Source of the DNA: Phycisphaerae bacterium | Lineage (GTDB): Bacteria; Planctomycetota; Phycisphaerae; UBA1845 | Assembly (NCBI GenBank): GCA_022072505.1 | Contig: JAJVHU010000008.1 | Location: 76,812 to 140,811, forward strand | Direction of reading: 5' to 3' | DNA length: 64,000 nt | In this document: in pieces, positions 26,387-36,600 of the stretch | How the letters are laid out: each line of letters opens with the position of its first letter | Numbering within the stretch: the stretch's first letter is position 1 | The notes under the pieces: model-generated | Databases searched by the model: none | Told to the model about the DNA's origin: nothing | The model's input: the letters and a program-made list of their open reading frames with translations, nothing else | Translations under genes and position numbers: made by a program

Positions 26387-26405
26387 CGCGGACCTCCGGT
26401 CCGCA
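26387..26405. repeat. Perfect palindrome in a divergent gap
   Basis: GCGGACC (26388-26394) and GGTCCGC (26398-26404) form a perfect 7-bp stem around TCC, in the gap between the asparaginase gene and the divergent phosphatase gene. A second, weaker palindrome (GAAGCGGAGCTTC) follows. It may be one more dispersed repeat. Confidence 0.5.
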
Positions 26406-26590
26406 AGGAGCGAAGCGGAGCTTCGTGATCCGGATTCACGCGAAACGATCCCGCGATTCAACACTCCTACGATAACATGCGCAATCCACCGCCGCCGGGC
26501 GCTGTATCCCGGATGTCCGCCGGGGTGTCAATCCCCCGCTCGCCGCGAGCCGCCGCTTGACCTGACGCCAGAGGCGTTCAATGCTCAGAC

Positions 26591-27289
26591 ATGATCGAAC
26601 CTCCAGGCAAGACTCAGCCGGTTGCCGCGACGGTCGCTCCGGCGCGCGGTGTCATCCTGGATCTGGACGGCACGCTGGCGGACACGCTGGAGGATCTCGC
26701 TGTCGCGGTGAACTTCGCCGTCGGTTCGGCCGGATTCGGTCCGTTTGAGGCGTCGCAGGTGCGTCCGATGGTGGGCGACGGCCTGGCGGTGCTGATCGCG
26801 CGGGCCGCTCCTTCCGCGTCAGGGGAGCAGCGCGCTGAGATGACCCGCCGGTTTCGCGCCTGCTACGGCGAGCACTTCCTCGACCGGACGCGGCTTTATT
26901 CCGGCTGGCCTGACGCGCTCGACGCCTTGACGCAGCGGCGCGTTCCTCTCGCGGTTCTATCCAACAAGCCGGACGATTTCACGCGGGCGATCGTCGATCG
27001 CCTGATGTCTCGCTGGAGCCTCGCGGCGGTGCTGGGGCAGCGCGCGGACCTGCCGCTGAAGCCCGACCCCGCGGGCGCGCTGGAGCTTTGCACCCGGCTC
27101 GGGCTTCGCCCGGCGGACGTTCTGCTGGTCGGCGACTCTCCGAACGACATTGCGACGGCCAGGCGCGCGGGGATGCGCGGCGTCGGGGTGACGTGGGGAT
27201 TTCGGTCGGAGAAGGAGCTGCGCGACGCGGGGGCGGAGACGCTGATTCACGCGCCCGGCGAACTCCTGTCGCTGTTTCCCGGGAAGTAG
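26591..27289 (+). CDS. gph: HAD phosphatase, phosphoglycolate phosphatase-like
   Basis: This 232-residue HAD-superfamily hydrolase has motif I ILDLDGTLADTLEDL (nucleophile Asp in DLDGT), motif II LSNK, motif III KPDP and motif IV VLLVGDSPNDIATARRAGM. The cap is of the small alpha-helical type found in phosphoglycolate phosphatase (Gph). Substrate specificity within the family cannot be read, so Gph is a likely but not certain name. It is convergent with the zinc-ribbon protein at 27309. Confidence 0.85.
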   Translation: MIEPPGKTQPVAATVAPARGVILDLDGTLADTLEDLAVAVNFAVGSAGFGPFEASQVRPMVGDGLAVLIARAAPSASGEQRAEMTRRFRACYGEHFLDRTRLYSGWPDALDALTQRRVPLAVLSNKPDDFTRAIVDRLMSRWSLAAVLGQRADLPLKPDPAGALELCTRLGLRPADVLLVGDSPNDIATARRAGMRGVGVTWGFRSEKELRDAGAETLIHAPGELLSLFPGK

Positions 27290-27308
27290 GGGAGCGGGAC
27301 CGGGCGCA

Positions 27309-27800
27309 TCAATAAAAGAGCGTCAAGATCAGGTTCGGCTCCTTGTTCTTGCCCTCGAAGACGCCGAGCGTCGAGGTCGCGAACTTGACGGTGATGTCCT
27401 CGTGCTCGTCGAGCCACTGATTGATGACGCCGTTCAGAAATTCGATGGCGGCGTCGTTGAGCTTGCAGTGAAACGTCCGGCACCGCGTCGCGCCCGCGGC
27501 CGCCGGATACAGCGGACGCTTCAGGGACGCTGCGCCGCGCGTCACGCCGGGCGACCCCCCGCCGACCGCCGCCGCGACGCCCGAACCCGATCGCGCCTCC
27601 GTCGGCGGGTCATCGCGCATCGCGATCGGCTCGAAGTGATACCCGCTCCCGCCGGACGACGGGCGGTCGTGCGCCCGCTCAAATTCCTCGACGCACGCGA
27701 GGCACAGCAGCTTGCCGCCTTCGTACCGGGCGACGCCGCTGTCGAGTTGCTCCTTGAAGATCGTCGCCCCGCAGGCGTCGCATTGCGTATCTCTGGACAT
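27309..27800 (-). CDS. Zinc-ribbon protein with conserved C-terminal domain
   Basis: This 163-residue protein has an N-terminal zinc ribbon (CDACGATIF, then LLCLACVEEFE), a Ser/Gly-rich linker of about 60 residues, and a C-terminal domain (RTFHCKLNDAAIEFLNGVIN, then QWLDEHEDITVKFATSTLGV) ending in LILTLFY. I recognise the C-terminal domain as a small conserved alpha/beta unit found in planctomycetes but have no function for it. It is convergent with the phosphatase gene. Confidence 0.7.
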   Translation of the reverse strand: MSRDTQCDACGATIFKEQLDSGVARYEGGKLLCLACVEEFERAHDRPSSGGSGYHFEPIAMRDDPPTEARSGSGVAAAVGGGSPGVTRGAASLKRPLYPAAAGATRCRTFHCKLNDAAIEFLNGVINQWLDEHEDITVKFATSTLGVFEGKNKEPNLILTLFY

Positions 27801-28088
27801 GCCCCGGCCTCCGCGGATGAACCCGCGAGGCGCCCCGGCGACGATCGTCGAGGCGCTCGCCGAGCGCGCATCCTAACCCGGTCCCTCCCTCAGGACCAGC
27901 AGGTTCGCCGATTCGGAGGAACCCGGACCACGGTGCGCGGGGCGGCGCATGAAAAGACCGCGAGGTCGCGTTGATCCCCGCGGTCTCCCCAAGGTGCTTC
28001 CATCCCCTCCCGGAGACAAAAGCGCTATGTTCAGCCGGCGCGGCGGAATCCCCCCGCGCCAGCCGGATCACCTAGTGCACATCCTTCG

Positions 28089-30905
28089 TCACTCGCACGT
28101 CGTCCGCGAGGTCAGACCGCAGGACTCGACCTCATTGCGCCCGGTGCCGAGGCCTGCAAACGTCACCACGGCCTTGCCGCGGCTGCTCGCAGCGTCTTCC
28201 AGCGTCTGCTCGCCGCCGTTGAGCACGAACGTGTACGTCCGCCCCGGCGTGCCGTTCTTGAGGACGGCCTTCGCCCGGTTGTTGCGGCAACGCTTGAACT
28301 TCAACGACTCGCTGCCGTTGCAGCCGCCGCCGAGGCAATCCGAGAGGAATCCCTGATGGTCCGTGACGATCTGCAGGTCGGCGGCATCGACTTCGCCGTC
28401 GCCGTCGAAGTCGCCGTCGCACCAACTCGCGTCCGACATCCCCTGGTTGTCCGTGACCATCTGGAGATCATCCGCGTCCACGTCACCGTCGAGATCGGCG
28501 TCGCCGTACTCGGTGCAGAGGATGTCCTGAACGATCGCGTCCACGTCGGCCTGGTCGATGACCAGATCCCCGTTCATGTCCGCCGACAGGTCGATGATCG
28601 CGGCCTCGTCGAGGTTCGCGTAATCGCCGAAGTTCGCGTACACGTAGGTGAGGTCGGCGCATCCGGCCTCGCCGTCGTGTCCGTTCGGATACGCGCCCGG
28701 AATCGGATCCGCGCCGCCCGCGATGTCGGCGCGAGACGCGCCGGCCGCGTAGTTGACGCCGGTCGCCAGCGTCGTGCCGAAGTAGTTGCCGTTGCCGGTG
28801 AGGTTCTCCCACTCATTGTCGACGCGGGTGAACCCCTCCTGCCGGTTGAGGCGCCCGTTCTGGATCGCCAGACCGTCCGCGAAGTAGCGAACGTCCTTCG
28901 CGTCGAAGTTCCCGTCGCCGTCGAAGTCGCCGAGGATCTCAACGATGACGTAGTCGCCCGAAAACGGCATGTTCTCACGGTTGCCGCCGAAGTCCACGCC
29001 GGCCTGGTAGCCGCGCGGATCGTCGATCGCCGACATCAGACCCGCGATGTCGCTGACGTTGCGGGCGCTGTCGTTGTTGAAGTCGCCGGAGATCTGGTTG
29101 CGCTCATTGAGGCGGAAGCTGTTGGAAACGTCGTACACGCCCGTCTGCGGGTTGTAGTAGTTCCCGTTCATGCTGCCGTCCGAATACCCGTCCGGCGTGC
29201 CGTCGTTGTCAAAGTCCGGGTTGGCCGCGCGGCGCGGGACGAACCCGGCGATGTTCGCGCTGCCGAAAAGCGGCGTGTCCTGCCCGATCTCAAGGTTGTT
29301 GTTCTCACGAATGTAGGTCTGAAGCTCCTCATTCAGGTCCACATTCGGGATCAGCGACGTCGGGTCCGTCTCATCCGGCAGGCAGTCCATCCCCGCCAGG
29401 AGGAAGAATGTCAGCCCGAGGTACTGACCCGGCATGTTGTTGACCTCGTCACGGTCGAAATCGGCCGTGAAGCTGAGAATGCTGCACTCGAGGTTCCGGA
29501 AGTAATCCGCCGCCGCCTGGTTCTCCATGTATTCCGGCGCGCCATCGTCCGTCGAGCGGAAGTCGCCCACCGTCGTGAACGTGCCCGAACCGCCGAGCAT
29601 CCAGCCGGTGTCCGGATCGCAGTTGTTCAGAATCGGGCTGAAATTCGGATCGATGTCGTCGCGCACTTCCGGACGGATGTAACGCGTGCCGCCGACGTTG
29701 TCGTTCATGACATTGAGAATCTCATACAGACCGTTGACGGCGTCGCGGGCGGCGCGGCTGCCGCCGGCCAGACCCGTGTACCCCACCGCCAGGCGGCGAT
29801 ACCGCACGACGTCCTCAATCAGACCCGATCCGCCGCAGTTCGTCGGCTGATGACGCGGTCCGAGGTTCGTCACCGCGCTGTCCGAGAAGCGCCCGCCGAG
29901 GTTGTCGCCGCGGCCCCACGCCGGGTCGATGCCCGCCGTGTTCATCTCGCCGTTGCGCGTGCCCGACCCGACGTCGCGCGTCGCGCCGACCAGGTTCTCG
30001 CCGTTGGGCATGCGACCGGCCACCATCAGGTGCTGGAACTCGGTCATCTTCAGGTTCTCAACGCCCGTCCCGCGGTTCGAAATCGGAACGATCGGAACCC
30101 ACGCCACCGAGAAACCGTAGATCGTGTTGTCGTCGGGAGCGCCGGTTTCCGTATTCAGGCTCGACTCCTCGCTCCCGTTTCCGTCGCAGTCGCGTGCGAG
30201 GGACTCGAGGCGGCTCTCGAACCCGGTGTTCGACAGGATCGGGTTCCAGCCGTAACCGTCCGCGGTCGGGGTGCGGTTCCAGGCGCCGTTGTTCGAGTCG
30301 CCGGCGCGAACCGCCCACGACGCGATCACGTCGGTGAAGGCGAAGTCGATGCTCTCGGGGCAGACCGGCGTGCCGCTCTCGTCGCTCGTGTCGCCGTCGT
30401 TGTCGCAGTCCGCATAAGGACCGCCCCAGGTGATGTTGCCCAGACTGGCAAACTGGAAGCGGTTGATCAAGCCCGCTTCAGACGGGATGCTTTGCGGAAT
30501 CGTTCCGCAAAGCTGGTTGGTCACGAACTCGCCGAAACCCTCGACCGAGCCGACGCTGCGGTACTGGAACAGCCACCAGCCCCGCCAGTTCTGCCCCGGA
30601 TCAAACAGCGGCGCGAGCTGATCCACCGGGTTCTGTCCGCAGTTGAGTCGCGCAAGGTCGAACCCGTAGTAGCCGTTGCCGAGGCAGTCCAGGTCGCCGT
30701 CCACGCCGATCCGGCCGCCGCAGCCCAGATCGTCGTTGGTCGACGCGGGAACCTTGAAGAAGTCCACGAACAGCGTCGCCCCGGCGCCGTTCACCTGCCC
30801 CCCGTCGACGATGACGTCCGCCGCCGCCGGCGCGCCCGCGGCGCAGATCGCCGCCAACGCGACGAGCAGGCCCGCGCTCGTCCTTACCCTCTTGTTACGC
30901 ATCAT
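28089..30905 (-). CDS. Secreted PstS-like protein with dockerin repeats
   Basis: This 938-residue protein has a signal peptide (AAAD cleavage near 29). The N-terminal half shows a phosphate-binding-protein-like fold: GAGATLFVDFF near the start, VPIVPISNRGTGVENLKMTE and the loop RDVGSGTRNGEMNT. About 280 residues later it carries several EF-hand/dockerin-type calcium repeats, including GDFDGDGNFDAKDV, ADMNGDLVIDQADV, DADLDGDVDADDL and GDFDGDGEVDAADL. A small C-terminal domain (residues about 870-938) resembles those of the kelch protein and the propeller protein in this window. Phosphate binding is inferred. The neighbouring prepilin-like protein is in the same direction. Confidence 0.7.
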   Translation of the reverse strand: MMRNKRVRTSAGLLVALAAICAAGAPAAADVIVDGGQVNGAGATLFVDFFKVPASTNDDLGCGGRIGVDGDLDCLGNGYYGFDLARLNCGQNPVDQLAPLFDPGQNWRGWWLFQYRSVGSVEGFGEFVTNQLCGTIPQSIPSEAGLINRFQFASLGNITWGGPYADCDNDGDTSDESGTPVCPESIDFAFTDVIASWAVRAGDSNNGAWNRTPTADGYGWNPILSNTGFESRLESLARDCDGNGSEESSLNTETGAPDDNTIYGFSVAWVPIVPISNRGTGVENLKMTEFQHLMVAGRMPNGENLVGATRDVGSGTRNGEMNTAGIDPAWGRGDNLGGRFSDSAVTNLGPRHQPTNCGGSGLIEDVVRYRRLAVGYTGLAGGSRAARDAVNGLYEILNVMNDNVGGTRYIRPEVRDDIDPNFSPILNNCDPDTGWMLGGSGTFTTVGDFRSTDDGAPEYMENQAAADYFRNLECSILSFTADFDRDEVNNMPGQYLGLTFFLLAGMDCLPDETDPTSLIPNVDLNEELQTYIRENNNLEIGQDTPLFGSANIAGFVPRRAANPDFDNDGTPDGYSDGSMNGNYYNPQTGVYDVSNSFRLNERNQISGDFNNDSARNVSDIAGLMSAIDDPRGYQAGVDFGGNRENMPFSGDYVIVEILGDFDGDGNFDAKDVRYFADGLAIQNGRLNRQEGFTRVDNEWENLTGNGNYFGTTLATGVNYAAGASRADIAGGADPIPGAYPNGHDGEAGCADLTYVYANFGDYANLDEAAIIDLSADMNGDLVIDQADVDAIVQDILCTEYGDADLDGDVDADDLQMVTDNQGMSDASWCDGDFDGDGEVDAADLQIVTDHQGFLSDCLGGGCNGSESLKFKRCRNNRAKAVLKNGTPGRTYTFVLNGGEQTLEDAASSRGKAVVTFAGLGTGRNEVESCGLTSRTTCE

Positions 30906-31018
30906 TCCGCTCTCCTTCTTTCCGAACTCCCGCCCCGCGCGCCGCCCCCACGTCGGGACGGCGCGCGAAGCGCCATGCCTGAGGATTCTTCAACCGCGCG
31001 CCGATCGCGACGCCGCGG

Positions 31019-32101
31019 TTATTTGAAAGCGTTAAGCACCGCGTTGTCGCCGGTGATCGCGTAGTAGCGGTCGCCCCACTCCCGCTTGCGCAGCGTCTCG
31101 ATGACGTGCTTCTTCTCGACGTGACCGTCGCAGAAGAGGAAGTTGGAGGTTCCGCCGTAAAGCTTGGCGAACTCGCCGCCGCCCGGATGATGCCTCGCGA
31201 CCGCGTTCGTCTCCGGACCCGCGCTGCCGTCAATCAAGCCGACGCTGTTCTTAATGACGGCCAGCTTGCGAATGCCGAAGTAATCCTTCTGATCCTGATC
31301 GTCGCCGTACATGAACCCCGGCGTATTCAGGGGCGCCTGATACTCGTCCGTGCCGTAGCCGATGTGGTAGAACGGATTGATCGGGCGATGGCTGCGGCTT
31401 TCGATCCCGCCGCCGCCCTGGATCGCGCTTCCGATCCAGTTTTCATATAACTCGGTCAGGAGGATCGTGCCCGACGGACCCTTGACCCACCCCTCCGAAA
31501 CAATCTGGTTGACGCGAGGTCCGCCGGACAACTGCGTCGTGAACTTGTTGCGCGGGAAGATCGCCGCGTTGCCCGTGAACGCGATGCGCGACACCTGCTT
31601 GTCCTCGATCACGCCCGGGGGACCGTTGCCGTTCTGATCGACCTGCTGCTGCGGCGTGCTCTCCCAGTCCTCCGGGTCTTCGCCGGGGTTCGTCCGCGGC
31701 GTCCCGCCGTTGGCCAGCTCCGGACACGTGAACGCCTCTTCATCGGCCTTGCCCGAGTCATACAGGAACCAGCTCCAGTGCAGGTAGCCGAAGGGCTTCG
31801 CCTCGTCCTGGTCCTCGTAGTCGAACGTGCCTTCCTTGTCCTTCGGATAGATGTACGCCGGCGGGAACTTCGCGCCGTTCTCGGCGAGGAAGCTCGCCAT
31901 CGCCGTGCCCACCTGCCGCGCGTGCGTCGCGCATTTGACCGCCCGCGCCTGCTTCCGCGCCGCCGTCAGACTCGGCAGCAGGATCGAAATCAGCAACGCG
32001 ATGATGGCGATGACGACCAGCAGCTCGATCAGCGTGAACGCACCTCGCCGCGCGACGACGCGCCCACCCCTCCCGAACGACAAAACCTGGGGATTCCTCA
32101 T
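31019..32101 (-). CDS. DUF1559-type prepilin-like secreted protein
   Basis: This 360-residue protein has a type IV prepilin leader (RRG followed by AFTLIELLVVIAIIALLISI, cleavage near residue 20) and then a globular domain with GGTSNFLFCDGHVEKK close to the end. The combination is that of the large planctomycete DUF1559 family (H-X9-DG motif). AAGGAG lies eight bases before ATG 32101. These proteins are exported or assembled by type II/IV pilus-type machinery. The function is not known; it is upstream of, and co-directional with, the PstS-like dockerin protein. Confidence 0.88.
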   Translation of the reverse strand: MRNPQVLSFGRGGRVVARRGAFTLIELLVVIAIIALLISILLPSLTAARKQARAVKCATHARQVGTAMASFLAENGAKFPPAYIYPKDKEGTFDYEDQDEAKPFGYLHWSWFLYDSGKADEEAFTCPELANGGTPRTNPGEDPEDWESTPQQQVDQNGNGPPGVIEDKQVSRIAFTGNAAIFPRNKFTTQLSGGPRVNQIVSEGWVKGPSGTILLTELYENWIGSAIQGGGGIESRSHRPINPFYHIGYGTDEYQAPLNTPGFMYGDDQDQKDYFGIRKLAVIKNSVGLIDGSAGPETNAVARHHPGGGEFAKLYGGTSNFLFCDGHVEKKHVIETLRKREWGDRYYAITGDNAVLNAFK

Positions 32102-32202
32102 TCTCGAAACTCCTTGGGTTGAAACCGGGGAAGCACCCGCCCCACCGCGCCTCGGAGGAGTCTGGCTTCCCTTCATGTGGACTGATTGAACGAACGACAA
32201 AA

Positions 32203-32220
32203 GTGTCACTAAGTTGACAC
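32203..32220. promoter_or_regulatory. Perfect 6-bp inverted repeat upstream of the prepilin-like gene
   Basis: GTGTCA (32203-32208) and TGACAC (32215-32220) form a perfect palindrome with a six-base centre about 100 bp upstream of the ATG at 32101 (minus strand). Its size and position suit an operator, but no regulator is identified. Confidence 0.4.
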
Positions 32221-32355
32221 GCCTCTCCCGGCCTGAATCGGCCGATCCGCGGCGACCCCCCGCGCCCGGGGTCCGCCGGCAAGGCGGCTTTTCTCGGCAC
32301 AGCGCGTTAAGGACGCGCTAACGCGGCGCGTGTCTTCAGGAGGGAATGCGCTAAG

Positions 32356-32432
32356 ACGCGGTTTCAAAACCGAGCCGCGCCCGTCAGGAAGCGTTCTTTT
32401 TCCCGTCCGCGCCGGTGGTTTTGCAACAGCGG
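32356..32432 (+). repeat. 77-bp dispersed repeat (copy 1)
   Basis: ACGCGGTTTCAAAACCGAGC then CGCGCCCGTCAGGAAGCGTT, followed by a CTTTTTCCCGTCCGCGCCGG tail, is repeated with few changes at 56144-56220. It contains the palindrome CGGTTT CA AAACCG and a T-run. The same core, partly in reverse, is at 10299-10390 and at about 63600-63640. The rest of the gap 32102-32604 holds no gene. Confidence 0.85.
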
Positions 32433-32604
32433 CTAAGCCTCGGAGAAGATCGGAGGCCTCAGGTTGTGCGGCGCGCTGCGAACCGTCGTCGGTTCCTGAT
32501 GAGGGCGCCCTGTGAATTGAAGCGATCGCCGGGCGGCGACCGCGCGCATGAGCCTTGTGCGGCAACACGTTATGAAAGCGGGTGACCGCGCCGCGCGGAC
32601 GACG

Positions 32605-33642
32605 TCAGAAGTCGAACCCGTCGATGTTGTCCTTCGTGAACCGGAGGATCTCCCCCAGGAGGATGTGATCGCCCGCGATCGAGCGTTCGCCGAGCCGTCC
32701 CGCGCTCAGCGTCGTCGCGCCCGGTTTGAGCTTCCCGGTCGCCAGCGCCTCCGCCGCGTAGACCGTCAGATAACCCAGGTCGAGCGTGTTCCAGAGCACG
32801 ACCGTCCGGACCGTCCCGTCATGTACGTGCGCCCGCATGTCGTTCGGCGTGGACAGACCCGTCACCAGCACCTTGCCCGACTTTCCCGCCTGCTTGACGG
32901 CCTCGGCCGCGCCGGGAAACGAGACGGAGCTGATGCCGAACACCCCGCGCAGGTCCGGGTGCGCGTTCATCAGATCTCGCGTCGCCTGAAACGCGAGGCG
33001 CTGGTCCTCGTTCGACGGTTTGATCGCCGCCAGCTTCAGCTTCGGATACGCCGTCAGGCGCTCCTTCATGTGCTGGATCCAGTCATTCTGGTTCGCGGCC
33101 GTGAGCGTTGCGGTGATGATCGCCAGTTCGCCGGACGCGGCGTCGCCGCCGAGGTCCGCGGCCATCGCGTCCACCAGGGCGAAGCCGATCTCCTTCGCCG
33201 TCGCCTGATTCACGAAGAATTCCCGCGCGTCGGGCAGCCCGTCGGCGTCCCACGTGAGGACGCGGACGCCCTTCTGCCGGGCCTTGCGCATCGCGGAGGC
33301 GAGCACGTCCGGATCGTTCGGTGACACGGCAATGACATCGACGCCCTGAAGCGCCCACCGCTCGATCATCGACGCGGCTTTCTCCGGCGAGCCGTCCGTC
33401 GGTCCGTCGTAGATCAGATCGACGTGGCCCAGCTCCTTCGCGGCCTGTTCCGCCCCTTTCGCGCAGGACGTGAAATACGGGACGCCCTTCTTCTTCGGCA
33501 GCAGACAGACGCGAACACGCTTTGCGTCCTGCGCAAAGGCGGCGGCCTCCGACTGCGAGGCCGGGGCGAACACCGTCGCCAGTGCGGCAACCCACGTCAG
33601 GAGGAGAATCCCCCGCAGCCCGGTATGCTTCCGGTCCGTCAT
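32605..33642 (-). CDS. Orphan periplasmic sugar-binding protein (ribose/rhamnose/AI-2 type)
   Basis: This 345-residue protein belongs to the periplasmic binding protein type I (LacI/RbsB) fold. The signal peptide ends about residue 34. The domain has VCLLPKKKGVPYFTSCAKGAEQAA, IAVSPNDPDVLASAM and VTGLSTPNDM, which recall RhaS and LsrB binding proteins. No ABC permease or ATPase lies next to it, so it is an orphan in this window. It could feed a transporter encoded elsewhere or a sensor. Sugar identity cannot be given. Confidence 0.78.
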   Translation of the reverse strand: MTDRKHTGLRGILLLTWVAALATVFAPASQSEAAAFAQDAKRVRVCLLPKKKGVPYFTSCAKGAEQAAKELGHVDLIYDGPTDGSPEKAASMIERWALQGVDVIAVSPNDPDVLASAMRKARQKGVRVLTWDADGLPDAREFFVNQATAKEIGFALVDAMAADLGGDAASGELAIITATLTAANQNDWIQHMKERLTAYPKLKLAAIKPSNEDQRLAFQATRDLMNAHPDLRGVFGISSVSFPGAAEAVKQAGKSGKVLVTGLSTPNDMRAHVHDGTVRTVVLWNTLDLGYLTVYAAEALATGKLKPGATTLSAGRLGERSIAGDHILLGEILRFTKDNIDGFDF

Positions 33643-33684
33643 TTGACAGTCCTCGTCGCGCCGCGGTTCGTGCAAAGGCCGGCG

Positions 33685-36600
33685 CTAGCCCTGGGTCAGC
33701 GTCGCGTGCAGGTTCAGCACCGCGTTGGCGATCATCATCCACGCCGCCAACTCCGCGGGTTCGATCTCGGTCGGCGTCGGCGACTCCCCGATCTCGATGA
33801 GGGCGGCCGCCGCCTCGGCATCCGCGGCGTAACGCCGGCGAAAATGCGACAGCGCATCCGCCAGCGCCGCCAGATCGTCCCCGTCCGGCGAACGCCCGGT
33901 GCAACGGCGGTAAAGCCGCGTCAGCCGCTGCTCATCCTCGCCCGGCTCGGCGAGCGTGCGCTGCGCGAGCACGCGGGCCGCCTCGACGAACTGCTCGTCG
34001 TTCCACGTCACCAGCGCTTGCAGCGGCGTGTTCGTCGACGCCCGGCGGATCACGCAGGACTCCCGCGTCGGCGCGTCCAGCGTCAACAACGACAGCGGAG
34101 GCGCGGCACGCTTCCAGTACGTATACAGGCTGCGGCGCCAGATATCTTCTCCCGCGCCTCGAACGTATTCGCGCGTGTTCGACTGCGGCATCGCGATCTC
34201 CTGCCAGAGCCCCTCAGGCTGATACGGCTTGACCGACGGACCGCCCAGCTTCTCGACCAGCAGCCCGGATACGTACAACGCCAGGTCGCGGATGCCCTCC
34301 GCCGGCAGGCGTCGCGGCGGGTAGTACGACAGCAGGCGATTGTCCGGATCCTTCTCACGCAGACCCTCCCGCACCCGGGAACCCTGGCGGTAGACGTTGC
34401 TCGTGACGATCAAACGCACCAGGCGACGCACGTCCCAGCCGGACTCGCGGAACTCCACCGCCAGGTAATCCAGCAATTCCGGGTGGCTCGGCCACTCCCC
34501 CTGATGCCCGAAGTCGTCGCTCGTGCGCACCAGCCCCGTGCCGAAGAACATCTCCCAGTACCGGTTCACCGTCACGCGGGCGACCAGCGGGTTCTCCGCG
34601 GAAGTCAGCCACTGCGCGAGCCCCAGCCGGTTCAGCGGGGCGCCTTCGGGCATCTTTCCCAGCGCCGCCGGAACGCCGCGCGAAACCGGGCGGTTGCGGT
34701 CCGGCTTGTCATACTGCCCGCGCGTCAGCACGAACGTCTCGCGCGGCGCGGGCAGCTCCTGCATGATCATTGTGCGGGGGATCGCCGCCTCGAGTTCCGC
34801 GGAGCGCTTCTCCAACTCGGCGATCTGCTCGCGCCGGCGGCGGTACTCCGGCGAGAACGTCGTCTTCCACGCCTCGGCGACGCGCGACCGCAAGCCGGCG
34901 TCCAGCGCGGATTGCGGAAGCATCGCGCCGACCAGCAGTCCCGAAAGTTCGTCCGGTTTCAGAATCGCCCGGTAATAAAACCCGGCCGGTCCGCCGGTGT
35001 TCACGATCGTCATCGTCAGGACGTGCGCCCCCGGACGCAGGTGCAGCGAGGCCCGGTCCTGATCAGGCGCGACCCCGCGCTCGACGCGGTTTGCAAAGAC
35101 TTCCGCGCCGTCCAGCAGCACGCGGACGCCGTCGTCGCTGCCCAGCGAGAGATCGAACGCCCGGCATGCGGGGTTGTACACGCGCCGGGCGACGTAGGAG
35201 ACGTTCACGCCGTCCGGAAGCGCGTTCGGACGCTCGTCCAGGAAACTCGGCTCAAAGCGCCAGTACTGATTGCCCGCGCCGAAATTCCGTTTCAGATCCA
35301 GGATCGTGTCCGTCTCCGGTCCGAACGCGGCGTCGAACGCCTTCTCCCGATCATCGACCGGAAACGGACCGACGACGTACCAGCCGCCTGCCGCCACCGG
35401 CAGGCGCGACAATGCCGCGTCACGGATGCGCCCCGGCGTCAGGCGGACGCGGCCCAGCGTGTGCTCGTCGTAGATCGACCGATGCTCAAGGCGGACCGTC
35501 AGCTCCGTCCCTCCGTCGAAACCGAAGGAGTCCTCGGCCAGCAGCAACGCCACGCGGTTCTCGTCCCGGCGGTGCGCGTCCACCGCCCAGCCGAGGTCGT
35601 CGTCTGTGTCGAGGAGGTTGACGACGCGGTAGTCGCCGTCGGGCTGCTCATGATCCGCCCACGCCCAGACGAAACGGACGCGCCTCCGCTGCGACCGGTC
35701 TTTCACGGAGATCGCCTCCGCTTCGACGCCGGTGAGCACGGCGTTCCCGTTGAAGGCGCGTCCGACGTCGCCTGTCGGCAGCGAGGGATCACGCAGCGCC
35801 TCCAGCAGAAGCAGACGCGCGTCCGCCTCCGCAAGGCTGAGCGTGATGACGTAGTCATCCTGTTTCGGGTTCTCCCCGGACGCGAGCACCGATCCGTCCG
35901 GCTGGACCGTCAGCGTCGCGCCGCCCGTCGACTTCGCCTCGATCACACGGGCGGGCGTCCACGCGACACCGAGTTCCTCCGGCGTCCGGGCGAGGAAGGC
36001 CTCGAGCAGCGCCGCCTCCTCGGGCGAGGAGAGATTCAGGTCGGCGCGGGCCTTGTCCAACCGGTCCTTGAGTTCCGCGCGCTCGCGGTTCTGCGCCTCG
36101 GTGGGCACGAGCATGAAAGGCTCGAACGCCCGGTTCGGATCGGGAAGCTGGGAATACAGGCCCGGTTCCTCGATCGAATTGAAGAAGGCGTAAAATGAGA
36201 AGAACTCCTCCTGCGAGATCGGATCGAATTTGTGCTCGTGACAGCGGGCGCAGCCGAGCGTCAGCCCCAGGAAAACCGCGCCCGTCGTGGCCGCGCGATC
36301 GACCGCGTACTCGACGAGGTACTCCTCCGCGATCGCGCCGCCTTCGTCGGTCGTGACGTGATTGCGGTTGAAACCGCTGGCGATCTTCTGCGCCTCGGTC
36401 GCGTCCGGGATCAGGTCTCCGGCGAGTTGTTCGGTCAGAAAGCGGTCGAAGGGGATGTTCTCCCTCAGGGCCGCCAGCACCCAGTCCCGCCAAGCCCACA
36501 TCTGCCGACCCGCGTCCATGTGAATCCCGCACGTGTCCGCATACCGGGCCGCATCCAGCCACGGCAGCGCGAGCCGCTCCGCGTGACGCGTCCGGTACGG

